The translations under genes were made by a program, and so were the position numbers. This document shows, one piece after another, positions 23,041-34,554 of a DNA stretch of 64,000 bases. The notes beneath the pieces were generated by a model. The model searched no databases. It was not told the DNA's origin and was given only the letters and a program-made list of their open reading frames with translations. The stretch's first letter is position 1. Each line of letters starts with the position of its first letter. Source of the DNA: Viridothelium virens (taxonomy: Eukaryota; Ascomycota; Dothideomycetes; Trypetheliales; Trypetheliaceae); the NCBI GenBank assembly GCA_010094025.1, contig ML991776.1, forward strand, positions 620,001-684,000, written 5' to 3'.

Positions 23041-25739
23041 TCACGTAATGCCACTTGTCCCACCACCACCAGGCAATCCCTCCGTTGCCGTACTTAATCT
23101 AGCACACAGGCTCATAAACACAGCCGTCTCCGTCGCGGCAAGATAGTTCAATGCCTCAAGAAGAATCCTCAAATGCCGCGTGAAGTTCAGTTCGTATTTA
23201 GAGAGGATCTCGATCATCTTGTCCAGTCTCGCAGGATCGTACTGCGTGTTGGATGACGTGTAAGATGAGTTCGTGCCTGAGGTGGTCTCAGAGCCTGATC
23301 GCGGCTTGGATAGTTCAGGGTCGGCAGCGGCGAGGTAGCGAGAGAGGGTGGCGGTGAAGTTGGCGAACATGGTGCATGTTGCAATGACCTTGGAATTGAT
23401 CTGGCATGCGTTAGTGTGGACTAAGTCGAGGAGTAGTTAAGTCTATTAATACTTACGCGTAGGAGCTTTGAATTGGTGAGCATGCACTCCTGTAGGCATG
23501 TTGCGAGGAAGTCAACGTGATCCTGCATCAATTCATCCACCGTTCGCTTCACCTGTCTTGAAGGTGCTGAAAATGCAGATGTATTCTTTTCTGCTTCCTC
23601 ATCCACGGGTTTCAATCTTGCCATAAGTGACTGCCAATTGGGTTCGATGACTTCTGCGGTACAGTAGTACAACAGCTGTTGAACGAAGACAAGCATTCGT
23701 GCCCGTAGCGTCCAAGCTCTTCGCTTCCACATCTCAATCTTGGCATTTCCAGATTTCCGTCGCCAGCTGAGCACTCTGGTATGATCAGTCCAGCTGTTGA
23801 CTAGGAGCGTTTCCAGGTGCCGGAGAGACAAGAGATATCGAAAGAGCAGTTGATAGCGTGTCAACGTAACTCGGCTGACAACAAGCGAGAGTGGGAACGG
23901 CACGGCGTAGTCAAGAACGAGGGCGTCGAAGCCAACGATATCCTTGTCTTCAGAAAGGGAAGGGTTGCTTTGAACTGTAGCCGGAGTATAGCCAAGCCCG
24001 CCGTCAGGGGCGTCTTGATCAAGTCCGGAAGTATTTACAATCTTCATGAGCCAATTTGTAAGACCGATTTCATTCATCTGTACCTTGACATCTTCTTTGA
24101 AGGGATCTTCCGCTGCAACACTGCCAGGCTGCCGTAAGACAATGTCGAGCAAAGACTGGAGTTTTCCAACGTTGACATGCTTAGCAGGCTTCTTAAGCTC
24201 TGAATTGCCCAGCTCCAAGAAGTAGGAAAAGAAATCTGATCGATCCAGGAAAAAATAATGCTTCAGAGATTGGAGGCGAGCAGGTAGAGCATGGGTTGTA
24301 AGTAACAAATTCAAGAGGGAGGAATTGGCGAAGGCGTAAGCACTGTTCACGTTATCCAGGAATCGAGAATCATCGAATGTCTTCGGCACATCCTTGACCT
24401 CTTTGCTCATATCGACGCCTCCGCATTCCCGGACAACATTGAGATACTTTCCGGCAAGTAGGACTTTATCTTTGACACCCTCGAGTTGGGGCGGCACATC
24501 GTCTTTGCGGATTGCATATCGTTTTTCCCAGTAAGCGTCGGTATAGTCTCTATCAAGCTCTTCCCTCTTGATGCTTTTCTGTTCTCGGATCAAAAATTCA
24601 CCATGCGGGTCCTTGATGCCACCATGATGCAGCCATTCGTTCAGCATTGTCATGTAGGGCCGACTCGCTTCTCTAAGGACTGTGGTTAACAACGTTCTTG
24701 CAGCAGGATCTCCAGATATGGACTCCAGTCGTCTCGTAATCAGACGAAGCACGCTGCCTCCTTTGCACACCTTTTTCCCAGCCAAAGCACCTCCTTTATC
24801 TTTTCCCTCTTTAAGCGACTCCAGAATATTCTCGAAATCATCAGTATCGTCAAGCTCATCGTCCAGCTCATCACCAATCAAGCCATTCTCTTTTAGTACT
24901 TCACAAGCTAAGGTGTAAAGTTGGAACATCATGTGACTCGTAGGCTTCGTATGCAAATTAAGTATATGGAGTGTGAATTCGGGATTTGTGAGTGACTGAT
25001 GCTCCAATTGGGCGATTAGAACGAGATAATCTTTCAGTAACTTGCGTACTGCTGCACAGAGAGCCTGGTTGACGGCTCCGCATTCTTCCCGACTTTGTAC
25101 TTCAATGAAGCACTCAAGTGCGATATAATGTGTGGCCATCTTCAGCATTGAAGTGGCTAGATCACGTAGACTGGGATCTAGCCCAGGCGCAATCCGAAAC
25201 AATGGTCCTAGAAGCCTTTCCTTTTCCTCGAGGGGATGGTATGAGTCGACATAGCGTATATACTGGCCTTCCGTACCCATGAATACGAAGAGTAGATCCT
25301 CAATGATAGCAGCTTCCTGCAATTCAAGAGACAGCTCAGCCAATACTTGTGGTTGAAGACTTGAAGGAGCCAGTGAAGCAAGAGGCGGCATCGATATTCG
25401 AGAAGCTAATGGGGCAGAGGTATGAGAAAGGAGGGTGGCCTGTGGACTCCATGCTACGAGACCAGTCAGCACAATTTGAATGCCATGGAGTTCAGGTGCT
25501 CACATACGCTTCTGCGCTACCTCGGATCTAGCTGTTGCGGCGACCGCTTGTGCTGGTGATCGAGCCTTCTCTCTTTTGCCTTCATCTCTTCCCAATTTGA
25601 CTCCAGCATGACTATCCGTAGCCTTGCTAGGGCTCTTCGTGCGTATAGTCGTGGTTTCACGAGTAATAGTGCGATTCTTCTCAGTTCTCCGCTCAGAGAT
25701 AGTTGTGCCTGTCGAAGGCCTTTTCGCGTGCCCATTCAT
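23041..25739 (-). CDS. Gamma-tubulin complex component 2 (Spc97/GCP2/Alp4)
   Basis: Core subunit of the gamma-tubulin complex that nucleates microtubules at spindle pole bodies. Three exons on the minus strand: 25739-25508, 25453-23457 and 23400-23041, introns 54 and 56 nt, giving 862 aa. The frame upstream of 25739 is open only to a TTG after a stop, so the ATG at 25739 was chosen. The N terminus is a basic Ser/Thr-rich tail. The conserved part begins with QEAAIIEDLLFVFMGTEGQYI, a clear GCP2 signature, and continues through the gamma-ring N-terminal domain (SRPYMTMLNEWLHHG, DAYWEKRYAIR). The C-terminal domain that binds gamma-tubulin shows PLSLVVSRVTLTRYQLLFRY and the QVKRTVDELMQDHVDFL helix. 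It is divergent from the proteasome alpha-5 gene across 466 bp. Confidence 0.93.
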
Positions 25740-26205
25740 TGAGCTAATGTTGTCTCTCTCATCTGACGCCGTAGAGGACTCGGGACAGCGGGATGACTTC
25801 GAACGTGCGCCGGTGCAGGTCCGACTTTCGGGAGTTGCCCAGGGACGTACATTGGTGATCAACAGTTAAGTGTGCTCCGGCGATCCCCAGGCGCATCGGA
25901 TCAGTTCAGGTGTTTTGATCTTGGATTGTCGCAGATGGTCGCGTTGTTTGTACTTTCCCCGCGTTCTCAATTTACAAGCGCCAACCGCGCGGAACTTTGG
26001 CCGCATTTAAACGCAAGCTCCGTCTGCCTAAGAGCACACCACAGCAAACAGCTTATCCTCGAGTCATAAAGCCTCTCTACGTCTCTCTGTTCTCGCATCA
26101 CTGAAGGAAAGATACGTTGTCACACAATTTGGAATTTGAGGAGAGGCCCGATCCAAGTGCTACCTTCACGGGAGTCCAGTGAGGAGGAGTAAATAAATCA
26201 CCAAG
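25740..26205. promoter_or_regulatory. Shared upstream region of Spc97 and proteasome alpha-5 genes
   Basis: The two start codons (25739 minus, 26206 plus) are 466 bp apart, so the promoters share this interval. No well-defined proteasome regulatory element could be recognised by eye. Confidence 0.5.
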
Positions 26206-27106
26206 ATGTTTATTGCAAGATCAGAATATGATCGGGGGATCAAGTTGGGCATCTCTGAATCCTTGACGTCGCAGGCCAGCTAATGAAAGCAGTACCTTTT
26301 CCCCGGAGGGTCGTCTTTTCCAAGTCGAATATTCCCTCGAAGCTATCAAGCTCGGCTCTACTGCAATAGGCGTGAGGTTCCAAGCTTCTCGGTTGTTTCG
26401 TCATCTTCCTAACTCCACCACCAGGTGTCAACCTCCAGCGGCGTAATTCTCGGTGTCGAAAAACGCGTTACCTCTACCCTCCTCGAAACTTCTTCCGTCG
26501 AAAAGATCGTCGAGATCGACCGACACATAGGCTGTGCCATGAGTGGACTCCAAGCCGACGCCCGAAGTATGATTGAACACGCTCGCGTGGAGTGTCAGAA
26601 CCACGCTTTCCACTACGGGGAGAGTCTGGGGACGGAGAGTTGTACGCAGGCTATTTGCGACTTAGCGCTAAGGTTTGGGGAAGGTGCGGAGGGCGAGGAG
26701 AGTATCATGAGTCGGCCATTTGGGGTGGCGTTGTTGATCGCTGGGTTTGATGAGGATGGACCAAGTTTGTGTGTGAAATCCTTCAAGTGTTAGCCAATGG
26801 ACTGTGGGAAAGCTAACAACTATGTCTAGATATCATGCCGAGCCATCAGGAACGTTCTATCGGTACGATGCCAAAGCAATTGGCAGCGGTAGCGAAGGTG
26901 CACAAGCTGAGCTTCAGAACGAGTATCACAAATCTCTCACATTACCGGAAGCCGAGGTACTGGTGCTCAAGACATTGAAGCAGGTCATGGAAGAGAAGCT
27001 GGATGCCAAGAACGTCCAATTAGCCAGCGTAACAAAGGACAAGGGCTTCCGCATCTACACTGATGATGAAATGGCGGACGTAGTGGGAAGATTGCCGACG
27101 AATTAG
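26206..27106 (+). CDS. PUP2: 20S proteasome subunit alpha-5
   Basis: Structural alpha-ring subunit of the 20S proteasome. Four exons: 26206-26243, 26293-26371, 26425-26768 and 26830-27106, giving 245 aa, close to the usual size. The N terminus [20 protein letters not shown] is the alpha-5 gate segment, and [19 protein letters not shown] is the proteasome alpha signature. It continues with [32 protein letters not shown] and [14 protein letters not shown], all diagnostic for alpha-5. The third intron uses a plain GTGTGT donor after a phase-2 exon end. The first intron donor is a weak GTTGGG, yet the joined reading frame leaves little doubt. Confidence 0.96.
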
Positions 27107-27614
27107 GGGCCTTCGACTTAACAACAATGTACAATAGAATTTAGATCCAAAGAGACGAGACCGTCGCTGGCACAGCATCTCCAAGACGAAGCTCATGAGC
27201 TATGACACGTATTCGAGAGTGCAATAAGAAATGTCAGCCTCAAGAGCAAGGGTATCTTCTTGGGCGCTAGATGTTGTTAGGAGCCCCCTGGGTGGTGTGA
27301 AGTCAGGATAGAACTGCTGAAGAGATCTTCTATGCGCTGATGCTTATTCGAGACCCTGTCAAGAGCTGCTATCCACCGCCTCAATTAAGTAACGCTGCGA
27401 GAGCCCCAGGAGATGTGGAAAACATCGATCATTTCCAGACACGCTGAAATTTCTTCTTTCGTCCGCTAACACGCGCATGAAATGATATCTAGAGTATGCT
27501 CTATTACTGTAAGATAGACGTTCAAATGCTCAAGTAATGTACAGTATTCCCTGCTTTGGCACCAGAACATTCCAGACCTCTCAGAGTACCCTTCCGAAAA
27601 TCGACGGAGTTTCT
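27107..27614. other. Intergenic region between convergent genes
   Basis: About 500 bp of 3' flanks of the alpha-5 and QCR10 genes. No coding frame or structure recognised. Confidence 0.45.
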
Positions 27615-28220
27615 TTAGAAAGGATTGTCCTCAGGCGGAACTTCATGGTGGAAATAACCACCTATTAGGGGTAGCCGCTCCATGATATCCTTTCTTACAC
27701 GTGGTACATCGGAGAAGAAAAAGAGAGCGAAGCCAGCCCCTACGGCGCCGAAGCCAGCGGCTAGTGATCCACTTGGGAAGAAGGTGTAAGCATAGTGTAA
27801 AACCGGAAGGGAACAGGAATGTCTCACTATCTCAAGATTCGCGGAAAGGTAAGGCCTTGGATATTCGTGGTGGTTTGGAGTCTATACAATAGCGGTTGAT
27901 TAGCCATAATATCAGATATCAAGTATCAGGTCATCATTGGGCTATCAGTCAATGTCCAGCAGCCAAGTCTGTAGAGGACGGCAAATCCGAACTTCATTAT
28001 AGGTCATGCAACTCTTCCTCCATCTTTTCCACCTCTGGGCTGTTCTGTACGCTCTCATATATAATATTCAGAGATGTTACACTCACTTCGGTCCGTAAGG
28101 TGAGAGATATGGTTTCGGCTTTGGCTTGATGATCGCTCCGCGGATACCGGTTGTAGGCTATTTCAAATGTCATTCAACTTTGTCGCATAGCCTAGTGACT
28201 GGGTATAAAACACGCACCAT
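27615..28220 (-). CDS. QCR10: Cytochrome bc1 complex subunit 10 (Qcr10)
   Basis: Small single-span accessory subunit of respiratory complex III in the inner mitochondrial membrane. Four exons on the minus strand: 28220-28218, 28157-28087, 27881-27828 and 27771-27615, giving 94 aa. Exon 1 carries only the ATG; the intron begins directly after it with GTGCGT. Introns are 60, 205 and 56 nt. Conserved features: a basic N-terminal KPKPKPYLSPYGPK, then NIQGLTFPRILRYG, one membrane span (AAGFGAVGAGFALFFF) and the highly conserved end DVPRVRKDIMERLP and EVPPEDNPF. The frame arithmetic over all four exons closes exactly. The first exon rests only on splice-site fit, so an alternative upstream exon cannot be ruled out; the last three exons are secure. 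Confidence 0.88.
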
Positions 28221-29342
28221 ACTAAGTGTAGTCTCTAGAGTCCCCACAGAGATTTTTGAACAATATGGGCGCTTGACGAGAACTCAATCGAGATTCCTAA
28301 GATTTATGGAGTCGACAACGGAGCAAACCACCGATTTTAGATGGAAACTTCATGATCCGCAGAAACGCCGAGGATCACCCAGTTTGCTCCTACGACCGCC
28401 ATAAACATAATACCCGGTGCCCGCCTACATCCCTCGCACCTGAACCACAACCTTTCTAAGGGAGATGTGTAAGGGTGTTAAGCATCTCCAAACGCATATG
28501 CTTATATTTTACAACAATGTGGTCTGTAAACGGTTTGATTTCGACGCTGGTGATTCTATCTCTCCTGGGTCCTTCAAGACAAAGTTTTTTCCTTTTCTTC
28601 GATGTCCAAACGAATCATTTACTTGAGGCATATCGTGCTACTACACACCCCGTTGCTCTCGATCGACACCTGTCCGCTCTAGATTTCAAGGATGGAGTTC
28701 TCACAGTTCCCAGGCTCTTCGCGGCCAAATGTGTGCTCAGCACTCTTCTTGACAGGACTCTTGGTGTACGAGTCTTCCATTTGCAGTCTCTAGCGTAGTC
28801 TTCAGTTTCTTGACGAGTCACCTTGGCTACAACAGTGCTACAGTATTGAAGGTACTTGTCATCAAAAGCTTGGAGTCGTCTCCCATTTCGCGGAAGATTC
28901 CGAAGCTATGAGACTGGTTCATTCTGGCCTCGGGTTTCGCTTTATGTACAGGTCTAACCCTGCCCTTGATAGGTGGGATTGTGTGCGTGTTCCCAAAATT
29001 TACATGTGACCAGATTGAACCCCCAATGAGTGAAGACTGGGTCATCGTTTCCCAGATCGTTGGCTCGTCCGCCGGATATACTCACTTTATTCTGAAATGC
29101 GAATGCAGAATAGTTTCTCGAAAATGGTGTAGTCCAAATGTGACATATACATCCTCACGAACCAGCATTCTTCGGTCCACGTAGTCCCCAGCTGAATAGC
29201 AACAAAACAATTTTTCAACCAAAACTTGAGCATAAAGTCAAAAGCCCACCGCTTTGTGTATGCTTATCAATCTCCGAAGAAGCTCTTCTCAGTTTAGCTA
29301 TCCTTTGATTGGAACAGCCCGCGCAGAGCGCATAATGGACTG
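28221..29342. other. Intergenic region, 1.1 kb
   Basis: Upstream region of QCR10 and 3' flank of the P450 gene. A plus-strand frame at 28475-28798 (107 codons, no ATG at its start) has a hydrophobic patch but no recognisable family. Nothing else seen. Confidence 0.4.
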
Positions 29343-31194
29343 TCAACCAAGAATTTCTTCTTTTGCAATTCCTTGTCTCCATTTGATCTTAACATCCATG
29401 CCTGTCTGTTTCGACAGGAACAAATACTCCACCTCCCACTCCTTGTCCGGCGGATCCATCTCAAACTACGGCAGAACGGCCTTGTCAGTACCTCAAAGGT
29501 CTCATCGAAACGGTAAAAGGCACTCACTTCCAGCAGGTCCACCAGCACAGGGATAATCTTGAACAACTCCAACTCCGCCACATGTCGCCCCAGACATGAT
29601 CTGCTGCCCTTTCCGAACCTTACATCTGCTCTTCCCATCCTATCCATTCTCTCTCGGAACGCCTCCTCACTTTCCTTCTCCTCTCTCATCCACCTTTCAG
29701 GCCGAAATACCGCTACATCTGCGCCATACACCCGCCTGTCGAAGTGCACAGTCCAGCCTGTCACTCCTACGGTCGTACCCTCCGGAATAACTAGGTCAGA
29801 GTCGCGAACTCTGAGTCCCGAGGCTGGGACGACGCGTTCAAAGAGCTCAGCGCCCGTGATAGGGTGGATGCGCATGGCCTCCTTGATGACGGCATTGAGG
29901 TAGGGTAATTTATTGGTAAGCGAGAAAGGGGCGGGAAAGGGAAGGTTTGCGGCAGCAAGTTCGGCGCGGAGGTTAGAGAGCACACGAGGCGTTTTCATGA
30001 GGTAGTACAAGATGCTGGTGGTGAAGTCTAGGTTAGTATTGGGATTACCACCTAGAAAGCGCAGAGGAAGTGAGGAAAGGGAGACACTTACGCGCGCATC
30101 GTCACGGCAGTGGTGTCAGATCCTGCAAAAATATTGAGAGTAATGTAAGCAAGGAGCATGCGGTCTGAGATGCCGTCGGGATTCTTTTGTTTCTGTTCCA
30201 GAAAGCGGGAGGTGAAATCACGGCCCATCTCGTGTGGGAAAATCTCGTTATCTTTGCCTTTTCGTATTTCGTTACGCTCGCCCAGAAGCTGGCTAGCCTT
30301 CAAAAAGACGCGCGGTGTCATATTGCCGAAGAACCAATAGACCAGCTTGTTCTTTGTGAGCAACCTGTCCAACCTCGGGAATATACCAAACTGAGTGGTG
30401 GTCTTAACGTCTTTCTGCTACTGATCTAATGACGAAGCTTACATGAAGTCTGCGATTAAAGTCATGGTATAGATGTTCAAGTAGGCTGTCCACGTCTCTG
30501 CCCTGATCGATGAAACCCATGGGGCGACTCATGAGAATTACGCTGATGGTATCCATGGCCACTATGCGGGCTAAGAATATGCACGATGATGTAGAGTATA
30601 GGTTGCTTACAGTATTGGAACCATTGGTCTATTGGGCATATCTTTCCCGTGGAGATAAACCGCTCGTTGAGGGTGTGGACAAACTTGACGATACTGGAGT
30701 CGACAAGCGGTTCATAGCTCGCGACAGAGCTCATCGAGTAGATACTGGCCACAGGCCGCTTCAATTTGGAATGTTCAGTTTTGTCTTGGGTACCAAAAAC
30801 TGTGTGCACTATTTCGCCATCAATGAAAGCTTGACTTGTAGTATACCGAGCTGACTACGTGGCACGAAACCTGGGTTTTAGTGCGATCCTGCAATAACGT
30901 GATTATTCTAACCTTTGGAAATTCCGCCTTGATACCGTAGATATCTTCGACCATCCGAGCGTCCGATATACTGACGACATTTGGGCCAAGTCTGACTAGA
31001 GTTCCATACTGATGGTGGAGTTCTTGAATCTTCTCCTTCATCGTCCCGTTCCTGGTGTAATAGAATCGCCAAAGGTCGGTGAACTTTGCTAAAATAGGTC
31101 CTGGAATGGACTTTAAGCCAGGCTTCATGGCGTTTAGAAGTAAACGGATTATGACAACAAGACAAAGAAGAGGAAAGATTGTGATCAGCTCCAT
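29343..31194 (-). CDS. Cytochrome P450 monooxygenase (pisatin-demethylase-like)
   Basis: Heme-thiolate monooxygenase anchored in the ER. Six exons on the minus strand: 31194-30913, 30854-30611, 30561-30443, 30390-30092, 30014-29528 and 29465-29343, giving 517 aa. Residues 1-20 form the membrane anchor, followed by the hinge SIPGPILAKFTDLW. The I-helix shows AGSDTTA near residue 305, the K-helix ExxR is EAMRIHP, the PERF-type segment is FRPERW, and the heme loop is FGKGSRSCLG with the cysteine ligand near residue 455. All key residues are intact. The fourth intron's acceptor lies inside CACCAG, which restores RAILYYLMKTP. Overall sequence is closest in style to fungal pisatin demethylase-like P450s; substrate unknown. 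No partner biosynthetic gene is adjacent. Confidence 0.9.
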
Positions 31195-32094
31195 GACGAA
31201 GGCCCGATTGCTAAGTGAATAATGATCTTTTTCAAGTTCTATTGAGAAGGGTGATTGAAGAAATGGCCCTCGCTGTCTTTTTGATGATTGTAGCTGTGGC
31301 TCAATCTCTTATAATATATAGATATAGATATACAGCGTCATCTATGACGGTGCCGTACAATGGATATTCCAGGAAATATTGCCGAGACAGTTGGCAATTG
31401 ATAATTGATTATGTCGTATGGCATGCCGCAATATCCGGATTCCCCGCAAGGTCTGGAAGCCTCAATATGCAGCAAGTACGTCGGTGAAGCTTTTTGAGGG
31501 TCAGCAAATGAGCTGGGATTATTGCTCTCCAGACATGGAAATCGCGGACAGCGTCCACCGCTCTGGACCAGCAGCAGCTCTTGGTCAACCAGCAACCCAT
31601 CTGTAATATTCGTATGTTAGATCGGCAGATGTGTCCGCACCAGGCATTGCTTCCGGTGGTTGCCGGCTTGTTGGATCTAGGGACGACACCAAATGTGCGG
31701 TTTGTAGGATGAACGAGGGGGTTGAACACACTCGTACGGAACTACTCGGTACGTACGGCTACGGCAGGAGCAGGGGTCTATGCACGCTAGCGAGGGTGAC
31801 AGCCTGCTCTATGCGGAGACCCACGAGAACTCACAACCAAAATAGGAAAAAGACGCGAAAAGGACGAGGGATGGTGCTTTTCAAGGAATCAGCAATATGA
31901 GATTTGATTCTCTATGTCTAGCTACGAAGCAAGGGTATCTCGTGGCTGCCTTCACGGCAGCATTACCTGAAAACATTCAACCAAATCTGCAATAAACCTC
32001 ATGACGCCCGAGCATATCCATAATCCCTGAGAGCCATCGAAATCAGGCCAAGTACATTACGGCGCCCAAACAAGACTGAGACGAACACTGAAAG
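31195..32094. other. Intergenic region, 0.9 kb
   Basis: Promoter of the P450 gene and 3' flank of the next minus-strand gene. A short AT-rich TATAGATA run lies at 31313-31331. No gene recognised. Confidence 0.45.
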
Positions 32095-34554
32095 TCACGA
32101 CGAGAGCTTCAATTCAAGATTGTATGATAACTTCTCCAGTTGCAGCCATTCTTTCAGGAAGACCACGCCAAATCTCACTGCCTGCAAAGGCGTCGACTGT
32201 AGGTTCAAGGGGACCGCGTATTCGCCAGCGTAATCATTTGGCTTGCCATGATCCACCCGAGTAATATAAGCCGCAGCCTTTTTGCAGGTCTGCGGATACT
32301 TTTCCGTGAGTTCCTGAATCGGGAGTCTGTGCGCTCCACTGGCAGCTGCACGCTGAAGGTGCACCATCGCGTCGGCAAGTGTCAACGGAGTTGGCCAGTG
32401 GCTGCTGGGCACTCGGGTCGCAAGCGTTGCAATGTGAGAGTCAAGAACCGTAACCAACTGCTGCCCGAGACCGTAGAGATGAGGATATGGCTTTGCCCAA
32501 TCCACTGCAGATTGGGAGAATTTTTGCAGTGATAGCCAATTATTGTCCTTGAGATCCGGTGCTTGGTTGCAAACGCGCTCCAGATTGTCCGTACACACAA
32601 ACGCAAGTAAGAAGCACATGAAGGACTCGAGCATCTTGACTGCAGCAAGTTTGGCATTTTTTTCTCCCCTGCCGTCCTTATTCTCGGCGTTGTGTTTCAA
32701 ATCTTTACCCATCTTACTGAGACGCGCAGTTTCGGCCCTCCAAGCTTGTTTTTCATTATCTTTGCTCGGATCCTTCTTGGGGGTAATTTGCTCAGAAAAT
32801 CCTGATATGGGGGGCGTCTGTACAGAGCTATGAGGAGTGTAGGCGCTCTCTGTGGACCCAATCCTCTGCATAGCTACAGATTTCAGATTATTACGTGGTG
32901 TACTCTGAACATGCTTCTGAACACTGGCTAGGTTAGAAGTCGGGGACTTTGATGGTGGCGCTTCAGGAGTTCCAGACTCATTCTGGAGCTCAAGCGATGA
33001 CGGTACTTTCAAACGTTTGTTCGCTCGTTCTTGCACATTCCATTCTTCGTTCGGACGTGGTCTCTTCTCGGGCGGCTTGCTGGATGATTCCAAAGTGGTC
33101 GAGCGTTCCCTAGCGGTGCGCACACCATTGATAGTGGTACCATTCGGTTTTCCTGCTTCCTTGTGTCCCTCTGATTCTCTTCCTAGCATCTGATCAAGCT
33201 TTTCTGTTGACCATGGTGTCGGTGGAAACCTGAGGTAGTTTGCCAGAGTCTTTCTATTTCTCTTGCCAATTTTGAGCTTGATGATTTTTCTCATCCGAGG
33301 ACGATTTTCCCTTGGCTCAGCAATGGGCTTGGCTTTCTGTGGATGCGCGTGATTTTGAGAAGCTCCTGAGTTCTTTGCGGATAAGATAGGTGGACTGCCA
33401 TTCTTCGTAGCTTTGCCGCTGCTTTCACCACCAACTCGACTCTGAGAAGTTCCAGCGACTTTTGCAGCAGTCAGACTCGTCTCATCCTGGTGTCCTCTGG
33501 TCAGAGATTCCGACTTTTTTGCTGGATGCGCATGCGAGTGTCTACCCACACTTCCTACAGGCTCCCTTTCGATTTCATTAGCCAGCTGTTGGTGACCGTG
33601 ACTTCCATTAGCCTGGACTTGTAGAGGAGAGTCAGTGCGCTTAGCGCCGCGTTGAGCTTCATTCTTGGTGGAAACCAGAACTTTCGACGGTGTAGGAGAC
33701 TGGTCGGGAGATGGCTTTTGTCTATCAACAGCGAAGAGCTCGTTCGTAACGAAAGATGGAAGATCCAAAGATACTGGGATGGACGGAATGTCCATTGAAA
33801 CAGGAGAAGAAGGCAAATCTTGGGGGTCACGCGGAACCGGGGCTGGCTGCGTATCTTGTGCATTGGTGATGACCGCAGGAGGCGGCGATGTCTTCCGTCT
33901 TTTGGCTGGTGGAGGAGAGTCTTGACGAGGTTCACCAAGCGGAGTATGTTTCCTCTCCGGCTTGGCCTCAGCTGTCCCTGCAGCTTGATCCATGACGTTT
34001 TTCGAGGAGTTTTCGTCGTTATTGGGATCTTTGCTAGCCTGATCCCTGTTTATTCGCATGTCCTGTGCAGGTTGCTGGGCAAGGGCGCCAAGTCCTCCGT
34101 TGATTTGTTTCTTCTTGTAGTCACCGAACGTCATTTTCTTCTTTGGAGCAGTACTCTGGGATGGCGTATTCGTTCCACTTTGAATCCCATTGACTGTGGA
34201 TGTCGGCTTCTGGTTTTGTTTGGAGCGATCATACTCTCCCATACTGTGCAGCTGTATGCAGCTGTCAGTCGGATCTTGATACAAAAATGTCATGTACTGC
34301 AAATTAGGATGTTCGTCTTCATTGAAAGGTGTTTCGTAGGACCAGGCTCGCAAGGTTTGGTATGAGTTGGGATAGGCTTTCCGTTCGTCTTGCGGGATGC
34401 TGGGCACGTAGGGCATCTCAGGGATGTGCTTAGCAATTCGATCGACGAGGGCGTCTAGGCTCTGAAGGTCTTCAGAAATTCCGGAGGCAGTTTGAAAGGT
34501 TGCGCTGGTGTTATTTGTCCTTGGCTGGGCAACATCTGTGCTTGTCACAGACAT
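32095..34554 (-). CDS. Large nuclear protein, possible Ebp1/AFF-like elongation-complex subunit
   Basis: Intronless, 819 aa. Residues 30-105 are a conserved ordered segment (DALVDRIAKHIPEMPYVPSIP, then SYQTLRAWSYETPF and LQYMTFLYQDPTDSCIQL). Residues 138-150 hold the basic motif KKKMTFGDYKKKQ. The middle, about 150-590, is disordered, Ser/Pro/Lys-rich, with several nuclear-localisation-like clusters (PAKRRKTS, NRKTLANYLRF after KLKIGKRN). The C-terminal 200 residues are predicted helical, beginning at MGKDLKHNAENKDGRGEKNAKL. This layout resembles fungal Ell-binding protein Ebp1, whose C-terminal domain is related to the AFF family C-terminal homology domain. Ebp1 works with Ell and Eaf in transcription elongation. 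I hold this by pattern memory only. A generic nuclear scaffold is the alternative. Confidence 0.6.
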   Translation of the reverse strand: MSVTSTDVAQPRTNNTSATFQTASGISEDLQSLDALVDRIAKHIPEMPYVPSIPQDERKAYPNSYQTLRAWSYETPFNEDEHPNLQYMTFLYQDPTDSCIQLHSMGEYDRSKQNQKPTSTVNGIQSGTNTPSQSTAPKKKMTFGDYKKKQINGGLGALAQQPAQDMRINRDQASKDPNNDENSSKNVMDQAAGTAEAKPERKHTPLGEPRQDSPPPAKRRKTSPPPAVITNAQDTQPAPVPRDPQDLPSSPVSMDIPSIPVSLDLPSFVTNELFAVDRQKPSPDQSPTPSKVLVSTKNEAQRGAKRTDSPLQVQANGSHGHQQLANEIEREPVGSVGRHSHAHPAKKSESLTRGHQDETSLTAAKVAGTSQSRVGGESSGKATKNGSPPILSAKNSGASQNHAHPQKAKPIAEPRENRPRMRKIIKLKIGKRNRKTLANYLRFPPTPWSTEKLDQMLGRESEGHKEAGKPNGTTINGVRTARERSTTLESSSKPPEKRPRPNEEWNVQERANKRLKVPSSLELQNESGTPEAPPSKSPTSNLASVQKHVQSTPRNNLKSVAMQRIGSTESAYTPHSSVQTPPISGFSEQITPKKDPSKDNEKQAWRAETARLSKMGKDLKHNAENKDGRGEKNAKLAAVKMLESFMCFLLAFVCTDNLERVCNQAPDLKDNNWLSLQKFSQSAVDWAKPYPHLYGLGQQLVTVLDSHIATLATRVPSSHWPTPLTLADAMVHLQRAAASGAHRLPIQELTEKYPQTCKKAAAYITRVDHGKPNDYAGEYAVPLNLQSTPLQAVRFGVVFLKEWLQLEKLSYNLELKLSS

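Noticed and set aside
19623-31194. Secondary-metabolite cluster formed by methyltransferase, P450 and transporters
   Set aside because: GCP2, proteasome alpha-5 and QCR10 lie between them, no backbone synthase is present, and distances are too large.
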